This document shows, one piece after another, positions 1-11,999 of a stretch of 64,000 nt of DNA. Where the stretch lies: contig CM051462.1 of NCBI GenBank assembly GCA_028095005.1, positions 236,648,973 through 236,712,972 of the forward strand, in the 5' to 3' direction. How positions within the stretch are numbered: position 1 is the first letter of the stretch; each line of letters opens with the position of its first letter. A program made the position numbers and the translations under genes. The stretch is from Rhynchospora pubera (taxonomy: Eukaryota > Streptophyta > Magnoliopsida > Poales > Cyperaceae). Below the pieces are notes generated by a model that saw nothing but the letters and a program-made list of their open reading frames with translations, had not been told where the DNA came from and ran no database searches.

Positions 1-579
1 GTATGCAGTCATTTGCACATGTAGGAAGTCTTTCCTTGTTCATTCTGTTAAAAGCGGCCCTATTATTATTGTTATTAATTTTTTAAAAAAATGAAGTTCG
101 TCATGGTTAAGGACCTTTTTATCTCTGTCCATCGGGCCTAGAATTAAAAAGCATCTTTGGAAAAACAGTGAAATTAATCAAGAACAACTTCATACTGAAG
201 AGTGGCTGCTAAAGCTTTGTTTTGTACTCAGAACTGAAATACTAAAAGCATCAACAAATTTACTTGCAACATTAATAAATAAAGCCACAACTCAATTTAA
301 TCTCGCTGCCATGAACCCAATGCCACTTCTCCATCTCTCAGGCATTAATAAAATAGTTGTGCAATAGAACATAATGTAAATTAAAGAGAACCAATCCAAT
401 CAAATTCTGATGCCTATATATTCTTGTTTAAAAATTAAACAAATAAAGAAAACAATAATGAGCTAACCTCCATTGTTATGCACCTTCAATCTATCTGAAA
501 GGACAACAACAAACAACATCCATCATATCGCGTCACCAGCATCTACCTAGTTTGTCAACCTTTGAAGCATTATTGATGA

Positions 580-880
580 CCTCAACTGAAGAAATAAAGC
601 ATAATTACGAACAATAGAGTTTTAAAACAATAGAAGAGGTGTGGACGGGGGTGAGGCGAGAGTTGGCGGAGGAGATAGAGACGCACAGAGAAAAGGATAA
701 GGGTTTCTGTTGAGGTTGGAGGAAGTCGACGGAGGAAGGAGGGGTTGGCGGACAGGTGGAGGAGGGGTCGGGGTGGGTGACACGGGTAGTTGGTGGAGGA
801 GGCAGCGGCAGCGAATTTTGTGTCGATGTGAGAGAAAAGAGGAAAGAGAGGCGATCAGGCAAAGGAAGGATGGAAGAGAA
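580..880 (-). other. CT-rich leader-like stretch, possible first exon of an unassigned minus-strand gene
   Basis: Read on the minus strand, this is pyrimidine-rich and GC-richer than its surroundings. It encodes a short Pro/Ser/Thr-rich open stretch (605-862) that resembles a 5' leader or a low-complexity transit-peptide start. No conserved domain is visible, and no convincing downstream exon was found between 1 and 580. It could equally be the edge of a promoter. The remaining DNA in 1-1470 is AT-rich and I see nothing else in it. Confidence 0.2.
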
Positions 881-1470
881 GCGAATGAATTGATTAATGG
901 ATCAGATCGATCGAGCGATCAACGTAAAAAAATGGAGGGCTCAGATGCATGTTAAGAGGAGACCATGCGTAGCCGTGTCGAAATTGAAAAAAATAGCGGA
1001 TTCAGACGCTCACGTGTATTTAATTAATATATATATAAATAATACTACAGATTACGATGCTTATTTTATATCCCACATTAAAGCTACAAATTAAACTTAT
1101 TTGTAAATCCAAAAGACTCATAAATTTTCTACATACATCTTTGAATCACTGAACTATATCTCCTTTTGGTCATGCAAAAAATTAAGTTTATTTTTCCACA
1201 ATTTGTTGTCATTTTAAGTATTCAAGGATAGAGCTCAAAAATAATGTGTACAGAGGCATTCAAGCAGGATTTATTTTGTAGTAAGAAAACCCTGCATGTA
1301 GAAAGCAATAACCTTGCTATTGTTTTTTGTAGATTCAATACCTTCTAAAAGACTGATAAACAAAAGACTTACTGCATTAAATCATATTTCATGTAAGCAG
1401 CTTATTGGCCAGTTTATGTGGACGAGTCATTGAAGTTACTAAAAGTTGAAATATAAGAAGTTTTAGTTTT

Positions 1471-1566
1471 ACCGGTACACTCGAATCGTTTTCGAAATCC
1501 AAAATTCAAACAGTCAATTTGAATCGTTCAAGTTGTTCTCCATATCGAAAAATTTTTGGAGACCAA

Positions 1567-1597
<31 letters not shown>

Positions 1598-1850
1598 GCT
1601 ATATATTATGATATTTTTGAATTGGAGGGCCTGAAATATACTCCAAGTTGTCTTGGAATTAATTGGCAAAGATGTATTAGGTTGTGTTGAAAAAACGTAA
1701 TACTTTTTTAAAATATCATAATTTAGAAAAAAATTCTAAAAAAATATAAAATTTGATCTCGAAGGATTTTTCAATATGGAGAACAACTTATATGGTTCGG
1801 ATCGACCGTTTGATTTTCGGATTTCGAAAATGACTCTGGTATACGGGGGA
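1471..1850. mobile_element. MITE-like element with about 105-bp terminal inverted repeats
   Basis: The left arm (about 1471-1575) and the reverse complement of the right arm (about 1740-1850) align over roughly 100 bases. Both run through a TTTTCGAAATCC-type block, an AAAC(A/G)GTC block, a GTTGTTCTCCATAT block and a GAAAAAT block. A short AT core with a (TA)n run lies between them. I could not settle the target-site duplication, so superfamily and exact ends are open. There is no coding capacity. Confidence 0.6.
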
Positions 1851-2184
1851 CGATCCGTACACCAGTTTGTGTGTGTATAACTAGATAATTGCTTAATTAT
1901 GTTGTTAAGTATTGTACAAAAAATGTACTACTGCGTGTGCATTGAAGCTAATAAAATTACAAAATCAATTAAAAGTAAATACAAAATTAGTATTTTATTT
2001 TATAACGGTCAGTAAACTGCAGTTCCAAAAATAACATTATAGAAAATTAATCTTTCATTCAAGCCTCTATTGTCTCCAAATATTTATACTCTTGTATTTA
2101 GCTCTCTGTTATAAAAACATCAGTGTAGCAGCATAATATATAGTGTGTGTCCGGTGAGAGAGGCAGAGAGCAAAGGAGTTATAT

Positions 2185-3075
2185 TACTCGTATAAATAGA
2201 GTATTAACAAACTCTGGCTTTTCCTTCAGGACATCCCAAATCGGCTTCCTATCATGTGCCAGCTGAGCTGAAAGGCAGTGCCCTTACCAGTATCTTGAAC
2301 CATTTGCCTAGAAAAAACAATTGTTCTGGGAATGATTATGTAATGAAGTACACAAAAGAACCCATGTTGGCGCCTTTCACTACAAAAAAGATGGCATTTA
2401 CATAGACTTCATAACTAGACTTTTTTTTATTTATGTTGGTTATTGTTCTATTGTTAGATTTATTTGTTGCATTAAATCTAGCATTTTTTCTAATAAGACT
2501 CAATTTTCTATTAATAACTTCTTAAAAATTTAACAATTTATTTTTGATAGACTTTTCGAATTTTGTAATATCTAATGTAGCAATAATAAATTGCTAGATC
2601 TTTTAAAATTGCTACACTAGATATTACAAGATTAGAAAAGTCTAACAAAAATAAATTGCTAGATTTTTAAAGAGATATTAATAGAAAATTATGTCTTGCT
2701 AAAAAATTTCTAGATTTAGTACATCAATTAAATCTAGCAATAAAAAAAATAAATCTAGCAATAGGTCAATATTCAACCTAAATAAAAAAGTCTAGTAATA
2801 AAAATTTATGTAAAGACCATGTTTCTTATAGTGTTTACTCGGCATAAGTCGAGAGGTTGGCGTGAGCAAGTAACCCGCTTCACGTTTTGCAAAGACTCTC
2901 TGATGAACAAGATGTTCCATAAGGCTATCAAGCATCAAGTCCTCAGGTGGGACAGGTATTGAACGAGCGAGTTCATGTAATGGCATGGGACAGCCATATG
3001 ATTTTATGTGGTTACAGATTTCTAGTTCTGCTGAACACCTCATAGCCTAACTAGACATGAAAAAAACGCTTTGGT
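2185..3075 (-). pseudogene. Plant class-I O-methyltransferase pseudogene, split by a CACTA MITE
   Basis: Minus-strand translation from about 3060 to 2834 resembles the N-terminal dimerisation domain of plant caffeate/resveratrol-type O-methyltransferases. It contains SYGCPMPLHELARSIPV-type and GYLLTPTSRL motifs. An in-frame stop sits just upstream, between MSS and AMRCSAEL. At SRLMPS the frame runs into a CACTA-type MITE (2378-2833). Beyond it, from about 2300 to 2190, similarity resumes as LAHDRKPIWDVLKE and then KPEFVNTLF, after a one-base frame change within CTCAGCTG. The catalytic SAM-binding half is missing. The family methylates phenolic hydroxyls with S-adenosylmethionine. This copy cannot make such an enzyme. 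Family assignment is by remembered motifs only. Confidence 0.7.
2378..2833. mobile_element. CACTA (En/Spm-type) MITE, 456 bp, 3-bp TSD
   Basis: It starts CACTACAAAAAAGATGG and ends, in reverse complement, CACTATAAGAAACATGG. The inverted similarity continues inward through TTTACATA and ACTAGACTTTTTT. The flanking bases TTT (2375-2377 and 2834-2836) form the 3-bp target-site duplication expected for CACTA elements. Internal segments around 2540-2660 form further inverted repeats. There is no ORF. It lies inside the O-methyltransferase pseudogene and separates its two halves. Confidence 0.85.
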
Positions 3076-3243
3076 GTATGAATCTGGTAAGCTCCATTTG
3101 TGTGGATTTAGTAGTACTTCGACTTAAATTTGCAGTATGCACTGGTGAGAAGTCTATAATAGTGTTAGGTATATATAGCACTTCAATAGTTAATTATAAT
3201 CAAACGGTGTAAGGCTGTGACGTGAAACAGTAACAACATAGTT

Positions 3244-3394
3244 TTTTGAAGATAAATTGAAGGTCTAAGTCACCAAATTTATTTTTAAATTAAATGTTTA
3301 TGAAAGACCCCCCAACCGGATTTCGAACCTGCGACCTTTCACTCAAGGAGTCAAGGATTATTGCTCTTTGCCACTAGACTAAGAGCTGGTTCTC
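3244..3394 (-). mobile_element. tRNA-derived SINE with a 15-bp target-site duplication
   Basis: On the minus strand the element begins GAGAACCAGCTCTTAGTCTA, which includes an A-box-like TAGTCTAGTGGC. About 45 bases on is a B-box-like GGTTCGAAATCC, the split RNA polymerase III promoter of tRNA-derived SINEs. It is flanked by a perfect 15-bp direct repeat, AGTAACAACATAGTT (3229-3243 and 3395-3409), and ends next to a short A run on the minus strand. About 151 bp is a usual length for plant SINEs. It has no coding capacity and relies on LINE enzymes. Confidence 0.8.
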
Positions 3395-3439
3395 AGTAAC
3401 AACATAGTTAGTGGCAACACGGAATGGACCATGTCTTTA

Positions 3440-3890
3440 CTATTATTGCAGGTGGCTGCTATTGTTTATTGCAGGGGTCGCAACGAGCCGAGTTCGAGCG
3501 AGCTAACCCTAGCTTGAGGAAGTGCATGATGGTGTTGTCCCACTCGAAGGACTCTCGCCACGGAGTGCTGGCCACCTCCGTCATCTTCACATCCAACGCC
3601 ACGAACGAAGCGTTCTGTATTAAGAGAGTCGTGGTAAGAGTCCCCCCGCCGCAACTTGCTTCACCTCCACTTTTCCTTTCCTTGAGGTCGAGGTGATCAT
3701 TGAGCATAACGGCCGTCAGAGGAGACTGTGCCTGGCTGTCATACCATACAGTCGAAGCCTTCAGCGAGCTACAGGAGGCGGAGCTACTCAACTTGAGTCG
3801 ACTCATCTCACAGTTAAAAGTGAGTCAATCAGTCGGGCTGATCTTCGGTCACGCCGCTCTGTAACTCGTTTCGCATTTTTGTGACATTTT
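3440..3890. other. GC-rich coding-like island, identity unknown
   Basis: This is a stretch of markedly higher GC than the neighbouring DNA, with long open frames on both strands (minus 3459-3806, 115 codons; plus 3424-3696 and 3693-3884). I recognise no domain in any frame. The composition suggests an old exon fragment or a captured gene piece. The minus-strand frame is the longest and contains a GEASCGGGTLTTTLLIQNAS segment. The AT-rich DNA at 3890-4510 shows nothing else apart from the last kinase exon starting at 4513. Confidence 0.25.
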
Positions 3891-4512
3891 ATGATTTTTT
3901 TTATTAAATATGTTTTAATTAAAAATAAGAAAATTGTCATCTTTGTTATGAATTTAAATTAAATAATTATGTAATTCATCTCCACATTCTCTACTACTCT
4001 TTTATCTCCATATTCTTCACTACACATTTATTTCTATGATCTCCACTAATTTAATAATATTGTCTTATTTGTAGCCTATAAATAAAAGCATTATAAACTT
4101 ATTGTGTATATGAATGAATGGACGAAAGAGATAATAAAAATTCTGAAATCGAGATTGAAAATATTGTAATCAGAGCACATGACAAACCCATTTGGGCTTG
4201 ATGACCATCAAAGCTAGGCCTGCTACCCAACTTGGAAAGCTAAATTTATGCAAAACAATTGACAGTACGTTCTGTACAGGAGAAACAAGAAAGCCTCCGC
4301 TAACTAGCAACAGTGCATCCAAAACCACAGATGATGAACTAAACTCTCTCTCTGTTTATTAAATTGATTTTCTACACAACCTTCCTATCCCCTATAATTG
4401 CCTTCAGATTGACCTCTTAGATTAAAAAAAAAACTATCCTGAAATTCTGGAGAGCCTAGAAAATCTCACGGAGATGTAGGAGCTCTGATAATTTTTTTTT
4501 TTCAAATATCTA

Positions 4513-7500
4513 TCAATTAGCACTGCTTTGTTCTTCTGCTTGGGCTGAAGGCGGTAATTCTACTAACGCTTCGATGTCAATGCTCCCAGTGCGGCTTTTA
4601 CGGTTTCTCTGCTTGCATTCAAATAAAATAACTTTCAGAAAAATTTCTTCTGCATTTATATAACAACATTCGACATGAGCTTAACTAAAATTCAATGTTA
4701 AATAGAATTAAGTTTTCTTAGAGCACCAAACACAATTTTCAGAAACGCTAAGAGCTCTGCATCCCCCACCCCACCCCCCCCCCCCCCCCCCAAAAAAAAA
4801 AAAAAAAAACAAAAAAAAAAGAATTAAGCTTGACTTCCATGTGAAGTCAGTCATATTTTAGTATAAATTTTATCCAGATACAACATTTGTAGACCAGTTT
4901 AATCACCCTTTTTTTTCTTTTTTGGTAACATAAGATTGCTGATGTAAATTAGGTCAATCAACTGAAGCTCAATTCAACAATTGCATATGACATGAGACTA
5001 AGCAGAGCATTAAATCAAGGATTAACTCAGAATTGAACTTCCATTAGGTATTTGATTGAAGCTTAAAGAAATCTTATGATTATCTAGTATGTTAGCGAGT
5101 CCTATGATTTGAAATTGGTATCTTCTTTCAAACTGTCAGGTCTTAACTATTAAAGTTCATAATGATGATGTTAATTCAAAAATATACCTCTCGTGGCAAA
5201 GCATCAACAGCTTCTAGCATCTGTACAATCTGACTCATTTTGGGTCTCTTATCAGCATCTGGATCAACACTGCGAAGTGCAACTAAAAGGACCCGTTTGA
5301 GTGCTCGTATGGTCGGCTTTACCTCAAGATTTAGGTCGACCACCTCTTCAGTTTTTTTTTTTCCAACCATCATCTTCACCCATTCGACAAGGTTTACCTG
5401 AATAAAGAAAAATATGGCATCCATAAGTAAAGAAGGATCATTGCACCAGCTCATTCATACTTGTATTAGTTCCAGCTAGTTATTAGAGCAGGTTCAATAT
5501 AGTTGTGTGCAAATGTAGCTACAGAATAACAAGAAAACAATAATAGAATTAGGGACAAAGAGAGGAAAATTCATAATGCCAGGTATGGTTTGCTAAAACA
5601 GGTTCGTAAATTTTCTGATTCATTGGCCATATTTGTAAATCAATGTATGTCCACCTTTTAATGCAATATTGAAAAATAAAATAGTAAATAGTAAAAGATA
5701 ACTAAATGGAGGCCTAAATGCGGAAAATACAAAAGAAAAGAAACAGGAGTTATTGGGTTATTTTGAACAATGAAAAAGTCCACAGTTCACCTTGAAAAAT
5801 TCACTCAACTTCAGAACCAAATATTGAATTCCTGACAAACTTTATAGAAGCAATTATATGCATAAAAAATATATAAAAGAATGGAGTGGACCTCATTGTT
5901 AGGACGGCTATAATCAATAGGATCCCTACCAGTCACAGCTTCCAATACAAGAACCCCAAAACTGTAAATATCACTTTTCTCATTCAGCATTCCTGTATTA
6001 GCATACTCTGGTGCTACGTACCTTGAATTAAACGAATATTTATAAAGAAAGTTAGAAAGCAACCCCATCATATTTCAAGAGTTATTAAAATAGAAAAGGA
6101 GTGAAGGTAAAGCATATATATAGTACCCGTATGTACCCATCACTCGTGTGGAAACGTAACTTTTGTCTGAGCCCAATAGCTTGGCTAAACCAAAATCGGA
6201 CAATTTGCCGCTGAACTCCTCATCGATTAATATGTTACTTGATTTTATATCCCGGTGCACTACTTTTGGGTCAATTCCCTCATGTAGATACGCAAGCCTG
6301 TTTCAAGTTAGCACAGTAGTCCTAATTCAGATTTCATAGTCATAATCAACAAATGATATCATCACTAGATAAGGTACAGTACCAATTTCTGTAAATTAAC
6401 TCTATTTGACCAATTCAATCCCAATATCACCTAATGTGAGCCTCTGAAAGAAGCTCTAGTTCATTAATTCAGGCTGAAAGTACATCCAATTTGCACCAGC
6501 AAACCCTCCACTAATTAATACTTAATTTACCATCAATTTCACTCAAATTAATTTTGACTTTACAAATACAGATGGTATTTTAGCCAAAATTGTGAAAACT
6601 GTCTTAATTAAGAATCAGCTAATGGAACCTGAGGATAGGTCATTTAACTTATGATTTTGAAATTAAATAGAATGCAATTCCTGAATTAGGGATTATATAT
6701 CAAAATTGGGTCTCAGACTTACGCTTTGGCAGTACCAAGTAGTATCTTTATGCGATGGTCCCAACTAAGCACTCCATGGTGAGACATGGCTCCATGGAGC
6801 CACTGTTCAAGGTTGCCATTATTCACATACTCGTACACAAGCATCCTAATAAAGTATCAAGAAAAAGGAGGAACATATAAAAGATAAATATAACATAATT
6901 AGCTCAACTGAAATGAAAAACTAAAACTATGGTCTAATTAGACAAGCATCCTATTAAATACGTTGTTCTAGCTGGTAACCGACAATATCATTACTGAACT
7001 TTGTGATTAAATAATATCACTGGCAATTGAACTTCTTCTGCTCCATTGCACAACACCTTATCGTCCCTTTTTATAAAAGGGTGCCCTTTAAGGTCGCCAT
7101 AGTTACCCATTTAAGTTGCCATGACTAGTGTCAATTGACCAATTGGACATATGTGGAACCACTAAGACTAATTCAACCATTAAACCTGAACTTAAACCCA
7201 CAATTGTTCAAATGGGCTGAAATACATACCACGCAAACAAACTAAAAAGCCGAGAACAAAATTATTTTTATCAGTATCCCTGAAATAACAGTGCAACAAC
7301 AAGCTGGGTGGACTCAGTGAGTTAGTTATTTTAAACGGAGAACAATTTGAATAATATTATTCTAATCAAGCAAAAAACAAAACACCAAAAATGATGATAA
7401 ATAAAAAAAAATTTAAACTTTATTGTTTGACAAAACTGCTCCCAACCTATGGGTTCCTTCAATGCAATAGCCAAGAAGCCGCACTAAGTTCTTATGCCGG

Positions 7501-8743
7501 ACATGGCCAATGGCTTCCACTTCCACTCTAAACTCTTTCTCAGCTTGTCCCCTAAAATGCAAGCACAAGCAGAGACTCAGTGTTCCACTAAAGCATCTAG
7601 ACATTGTTCATTAAAAAATTGGCAGTAAATAACACCACACCTAGAACATAAAAGAGAAACAGTAGAACCGCCCCCCAGGCCCCCCCCCCTCAAACTTCAC
7701 TATTTTGTTCGATTTGGGCCTGAATTTTTCTTTGTATTTAATCTACCCACATACTTTTCTTAAAAAATCAACTAAATCTTCCTTTGGTTATCTTATGTTG
7801 TGTCAAGTCACATTACAAAGGTCAACTGGCCAGCTGCCACAGAATGGAACAAAAAGAACTTAATTAAATAGAACCACTCTTGAATTTTTTTTATTTTGTA
7901 CTTTTTTTAATCTCCACTAGGAAACTACCACAGACAGACCATTGAATCTTACCACATCAGAATCATTAAAGATGACCCTAGGGCATACCTAATTAATAAT
8001 GGATAGATACCGAAAGTTCAGAGGGAACATTCAACCAAACTCAAAAAAGATGAGGGACCATTTTTAGACATTCTTCATAAAAAAAGTTAAAATCAACCAA
8101 ACAAAACTTACAGATTGTTAAGAATCCTCTTAACCGCAACTTCAGTCCCATTAATTAACTTGCCCCGATAAACAACTCCATAACCACCCTCGCCAAGCAC
8201 ATTCTCTTTCGCAAACCGGTTCGTGGCCAATTCAAGGTCGCGCAAAGTAAACCAATGGCCCCATCCAATGTGGGATAACTCAGGGAGACCATTTAAAGGA
8301 GACGCTGCATAGGGCCTTTTACCTTGTCCTGACCCACCATCAGAATAAGAGCTCCCGGCCCGATCCAGGTTAACACCCGAGCTGCATTGGCTTGCATCAT
8401 CTGCCTCTTTTGATGCTCTGCTATCAATGTACTTATTTTTGGGTGAAAATGTAGGGTTTTCAGGCTTGTTGAACTTTTCAGCAAGACTGTGACCTTGAAT
8501 TTGTGAATTGTTAATGGAATCGACAGTTATTTCTTTTGAGACAGTGGGAATCTGGGGCTGAGTGTATATTGTGTAGAGGTCATTTGTGGCTGAATCCTTG
8601 CTTTTTCGTCGAAGAGAGGCCCATATTATTAGCATCAGCAGAATCATGGCGGTTAGAATGCCGATGCAGATTGCAATCAGAACCCACAATTTGAGGTGGA
8701 AAATTGGGGTTGATTGTGATAATGCATCATTTAAAGAAGACAT
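4513..8743 (-). CDS. Transmembrane receptor-like Ser/Thr protein kinase, seven exons, 488 aa
   Basis: Exons, minus strand: 8743-8112, 7551-7447, 6845-6723, 6297-6127, 6021-5892, 5397-5188 and 4608-4513 (stop TGA). All junctions are GT/AG and the sum is 489 codons. Residues about 19-44 form one membrane span followed by basic residues. There is almost no extracellular domain and no clear signal peptide, as in the TMK-like/At2g42960-type kinases. A Ser-rich juxtamembrane region leads to the kinase domain from about residue 165. Visible motifs are the Gly-rich loop GEGGYGVV (184-191), Lys205 in VAVK, HRD (301-303, an RD kinase), DFG (321-323) and APEY in the activation segment. All catalytic residues are present. 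It probably phosphorylates Ser/Thr on plasma-membrane signalling partners, but ligand and substrate are not deducible. The start was chosen as the first Met before the membrane span. The acceptor of the last exon could instead be 3 bp upstream (one extra Gln). Introns contain only AT-rich DNA and a poly-C run near 7680. Confidence 0.92.
4741..4830. repeat. Poly-C/poly-A homopolymer tract
   Basis: An interrupted C run (about 4765-4790) passes directly into A runs, within the last intron of the kinase gene. Length here is prone to sequencing and assembly error. I attach no function. Confidence 0.7.
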
Positions 8744-9714
8744 CTTCCCTTGTTTTCTTCTTGACTTGATTAGATGATGGAGTTAAATTTTATACATACC
8801 GAGAACTGAAAATACACAATAATGCTTCTCCTGCAGGAAAAGGAGCAAATATGCATTGAATTTTGTAATTATCGAATTGAGTGCTACAATAAGAATTGTC
8901 ATTTTTTTTACCTTAAAAAAAATTGTCATTTTTTATGTCGGAAAATAATGGTCAACCGAAAAGAAAGGCATAAATGTTTGGTGGGCATCCAGTTTTTTTT
9001 TTTAAATAATTGTATAGTCGGCATCTTATTTTTATTTTGGTAATGTCATCATACGGAACAGAGAGATGGACCTGGTTATCAGTGTAGAATACTGTCAGGT
9101 ACAAAAATAAAAGCAACACAAGTTAAATACTAACTATAATTCAAAAAAAAAAAAAACCACCACAAGTTATCAAGCAAAAGAAAACCGAGAGCAATTCTTA
9201 TGACAACCATAAATAAAAAAAAAAATTATGCCCTAAACCTTAATTCCATCAAACAATAGAAAATCAAGAACCAAATTTGAAATGTAATTACCTCTTTTAC
9301 TTTTACTAAATAATTTGAGTCCAGTCGATCTGTGCTTCACCAGGAAAAAAACTTGGGGGACATCAATGGGAGTGGGTAATTAGAGAAGAGAAGCTTCGAA
9401 TTTGAAGAGAAATTAGAGAGGTTGGGAGTTGGAGCTAAATCTGAAATTCTTTTGGTTCCTCCAGCATTTGACAGCTTGAAAAGAAGAAGAGATATACAAA
9501 AGTGGCCAAGTTGCCTAAATTGTTTGCAATGGCAGAAATCCACACATGTAAAGAGAGTAAAGGGAAAGCAAGGGTAGGGTAACTGGGTTAGGAAGGATTG
9601 CAATTAAAGCTAGGATTAGAAAATAGTGGGGAATTGATTAGGAGTTGAATGAATGGGAACATGGGATTGGGAGGGAAGAGAGAATTTGGAAAGGAGATGA
9701 GGTCAACATAGAAA

Positions 9715-9745
<31 letters not shown>

Positions 9746-9850
9746 CGCCTTTGCTTTGCTGGCACCTGCTCACGCAGTCTAAGAGCACTGTTGTCTGTTT
9801 GTTGCTTTGCTTCCTTCTAAGAGCACTCGGTTTGACTCATTTTAATTGTT
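8744..9850 (-). promoter_or_regulatory. 5' leader and promoter region of the receptor-like kinase
   Basis: Upstream of the kinase ATG on the minus strand lies AT-rich DNA (8780-9330), then a pyrimidine-rich segment with a (CT)n microsatellite at about 9719-9746, read as CT on the minus strand. Plant 5' leaders often have CT microsatellites near transcription starts, and the layout suggests a leader intron. I found no certain TATA box and cannot fix the start site. Short open frames at 9337-9788 are Ser/Phe/Pro low-complexity and not convincing genes. Confidence 0.4.
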
Positions 9851-10489
9851 TTCTGCTCTTTTGACGTTTCGCCCCTCGTTAAAGATTATAATAGAATTCC
9901 AGTGCTCGGATCCCGATGGGATAATATTTGTTTTGTTATGGTTTTATCCTTCGTCTGTCGACTGTCAGAGTTAAATTATTTTATTTTATACCATCCTACG
10001 GCCTCTCAGACCAAATCAAATCTGATCAATTTATGGTTTCAATATTCTATCTGATTCATGTGGTAATCATACTATTTGGAACCCTGCAAAGGAGAAATGA
10101 AATCCCGTCCCGCGAAGGATTATCCAGAGCACCACTATGAGCCGTGTGATAACCCCGTGCATGTAACCTGATTGGTAGACCCGAACCGTCCAGATCAGAT
10201 CGGACGGTTCGTAGGCTGCGCTGGACGGTCCCATCCAGATAAGTATTCCTATAAAGTTTCATGGTTATATTGGTATTATTTATGTTCTGAACCCCTCCAC
10301 CACACAGAATGTACTGTGATGTTTCTCATGTTTGTTCATAAGCTAAAAAATGTACTTACTCAATATAAATAAAACTTTAAAATATATATATTATTAGGGT
10401 CATGCTACTGTGGATACCATAATTTTTACAAAATGTTTGGCTGTAAATCACAGCCGTACAAAAATAGAGGGTAAAATCGGTATATTTAT
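9851..10489. other. Intergenic DNA, no gene seen
   Basis: Short open frames occur around 9928-10372 on both strands but show no domain or splice-consistent structure. A GC-richer patch at 10100-10240 has self-complementary GGACGGTTC/GAACCGTCC-like segments. I see nothing else. Confidence 0.5.
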
Positions 10490-10862
10490 ATATCTTTGGT
10501 CTCTCCGTCTCTATCCGTTAAGCACAGAAAAAAAACCAAATTCGTAGAAATCACATTTCATTTTTGCATTCTTCCCCTTCTTCCTCCTCTCTTTCGAACA
10601 AAACAAAATTTGAAATCTGAAAAAAAAATCTCTCGTCTCTCCGTCTCGTCGCCGCCTACTCTTCATCTCGTCCTTCCCTTCTACTCGCCGCCTGCTCGTC
10701 TCTTCCTCCTCGCCGCCTACTCTTCATCTCGTCCTCCCTTCCACTCGCTGCCTGCTCGCCTCTTCCTCCTCGCCGCCTGCTCCTTTATTTTTCGGCTCGT
10801 CCTTCCCTTCCCTTCGCCGCCTACTCCTCTCATCCTCCTCGAGGTAGATTCAGAGTTTCCGA
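10490..10862 (+). other. CT-rich leader-like segment with tandem CGCCGCCT(A/G)CTC repeats
   Basis: The plus strand is strongly pyrimidine-rich. It contains about four imperfect repeats built on CGCCGCCTACTCTTCATCTC and CGCCGCCTGCTC (about 10650-10835), and ends at a plausible splice donor, CTCGAG|GTAGATTC, near 10845. This looks like the transcribed 5' leader of a plus-strand gene. The expected downstream exons are not evident, because the next recognisable sequences are minus-strand LINE and SDN-like fragments. It may be an orphaned or captured leader. Confidence 0.3.
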
Positions 10863-11036
10863 TTACAGTCAGTTAATTTAATTGGTCATTTTCTTACCAC
10901 GCTATTAGCGTACAGGTTGGTTTTGAATTGATTTTCTACGAGTAGGTTCCATTTGCAAAAACTCAAAGAGAATTTCGAATGAAAAGCTGAATTTTTACTT
11001 TTTCCGTTTCACTTGTTAAGTAGGAGCATTATGAAA

Positions 11037-11560
11037 CTTTTTTTCTTTTTTTTTGATGAACTGCCTTAGCTACTTCATTAATAAAAACAAGTCATAACAC
11101 ATTACAATTGTGCTAATAGCTGCCAGAATCAATGAACAGTAAAAAATAAAAAGAAAAACAGCCCAGGTTTCCCTCTAATCCAAGATAACAAACACCTATC
11201 AAACATCACCACCTCGTGCTAATTTGCAATGTTGTGTGCTGGTTGAACTGCTTGCCTCGTCACATGTTTCACTCGGTACGTCTCAGGTCTCGCATTGATC
11301 AATTTACTGGCACATTGTACTACTGGAACCGATTGCCAAGAAGGTACCTGATTTGTATTCAACTCCAACGTTGCTTTAACCAGATTACAGCAATCTGAGA
11401 GGAAGCACACTTTTTGATTGCCATCCCTTGTTACCTTAGTTTCCACCAGCTGCACAGATTCTAGCAATGCAATTGCTTTGGCATGAAACAGATCCTGTGC
11501 CACATGGTGATTATACCCATATCTTGTAACTATGCCTTCTTCATACATCACAAAAGCAGT
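11037..11560 (-). mobile_element. 5'-truncated LINE, 3' end with RNase H-like domain
   Basis: On the minus strand, codons from 11551 to 11219 give an RNase H-like (RVT_3) pattern: AKAIALLESVQLVETK, then FLSDCCNLVKATLE with the Asp of the second acidic motif, then VKHVTRQAVQPAHNIAN near the end. This is the usual C-terminus of plant non-LTR retrotransposon ORF2. A 3' tail with ATTAATGAAGTAGCTAAGGC follows and ends in a poly-A, seen as the T run at 11039-11054 on the plus strand. Endonuclease and reverse transcriptase are absent. A single-domain RNase H-like host gene fragment is the alternative. Confidence 0.65.
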
Positions 11561-11999
11561 TCCAGCAACACTATCAATTGGAATGAATATACCTGTACCA
11601 ATTGGAATGAGAGGTTCTTTGTTTTTCTCTTTGCAACGCTATCAATTAGTCCAGTAAGCTTACAAGCAAGTAGTGAAAAAAAATTCGTGATTGAAATTCA
11701 GATTTTACCCAATTGCTTTATTTACATCTCTAGTTGAGATCAATATAGGTGAACCTATTTGACCTTGCTTTATTTATCTTATGTGGTTTTGAAATTTGTT
11801 ATACTCTTTTTCGTGACAGTGTCTAGGAAAGAGGTACCAACATACATACCACCTCTGTATCGGAAAGAATCACCACATAAACTCATGGTATGTTTTCTTA
11901 TTACTTAAGTTATGAATATGTTCTCTATTTTTCGTGCAAAGTATTTGACCTAGTATATCATACCTTCTGAATATAAATAAAAGTCCTATAGTTTTTTAA

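Noticed and set aside
3300..3395. A functional tRNA gene
   Set aside because: A- and B-box similarity exists, but the cloverleaf is incomplete, the B-box has an extra base, and a 15-bp TSD shows it is a SINE.
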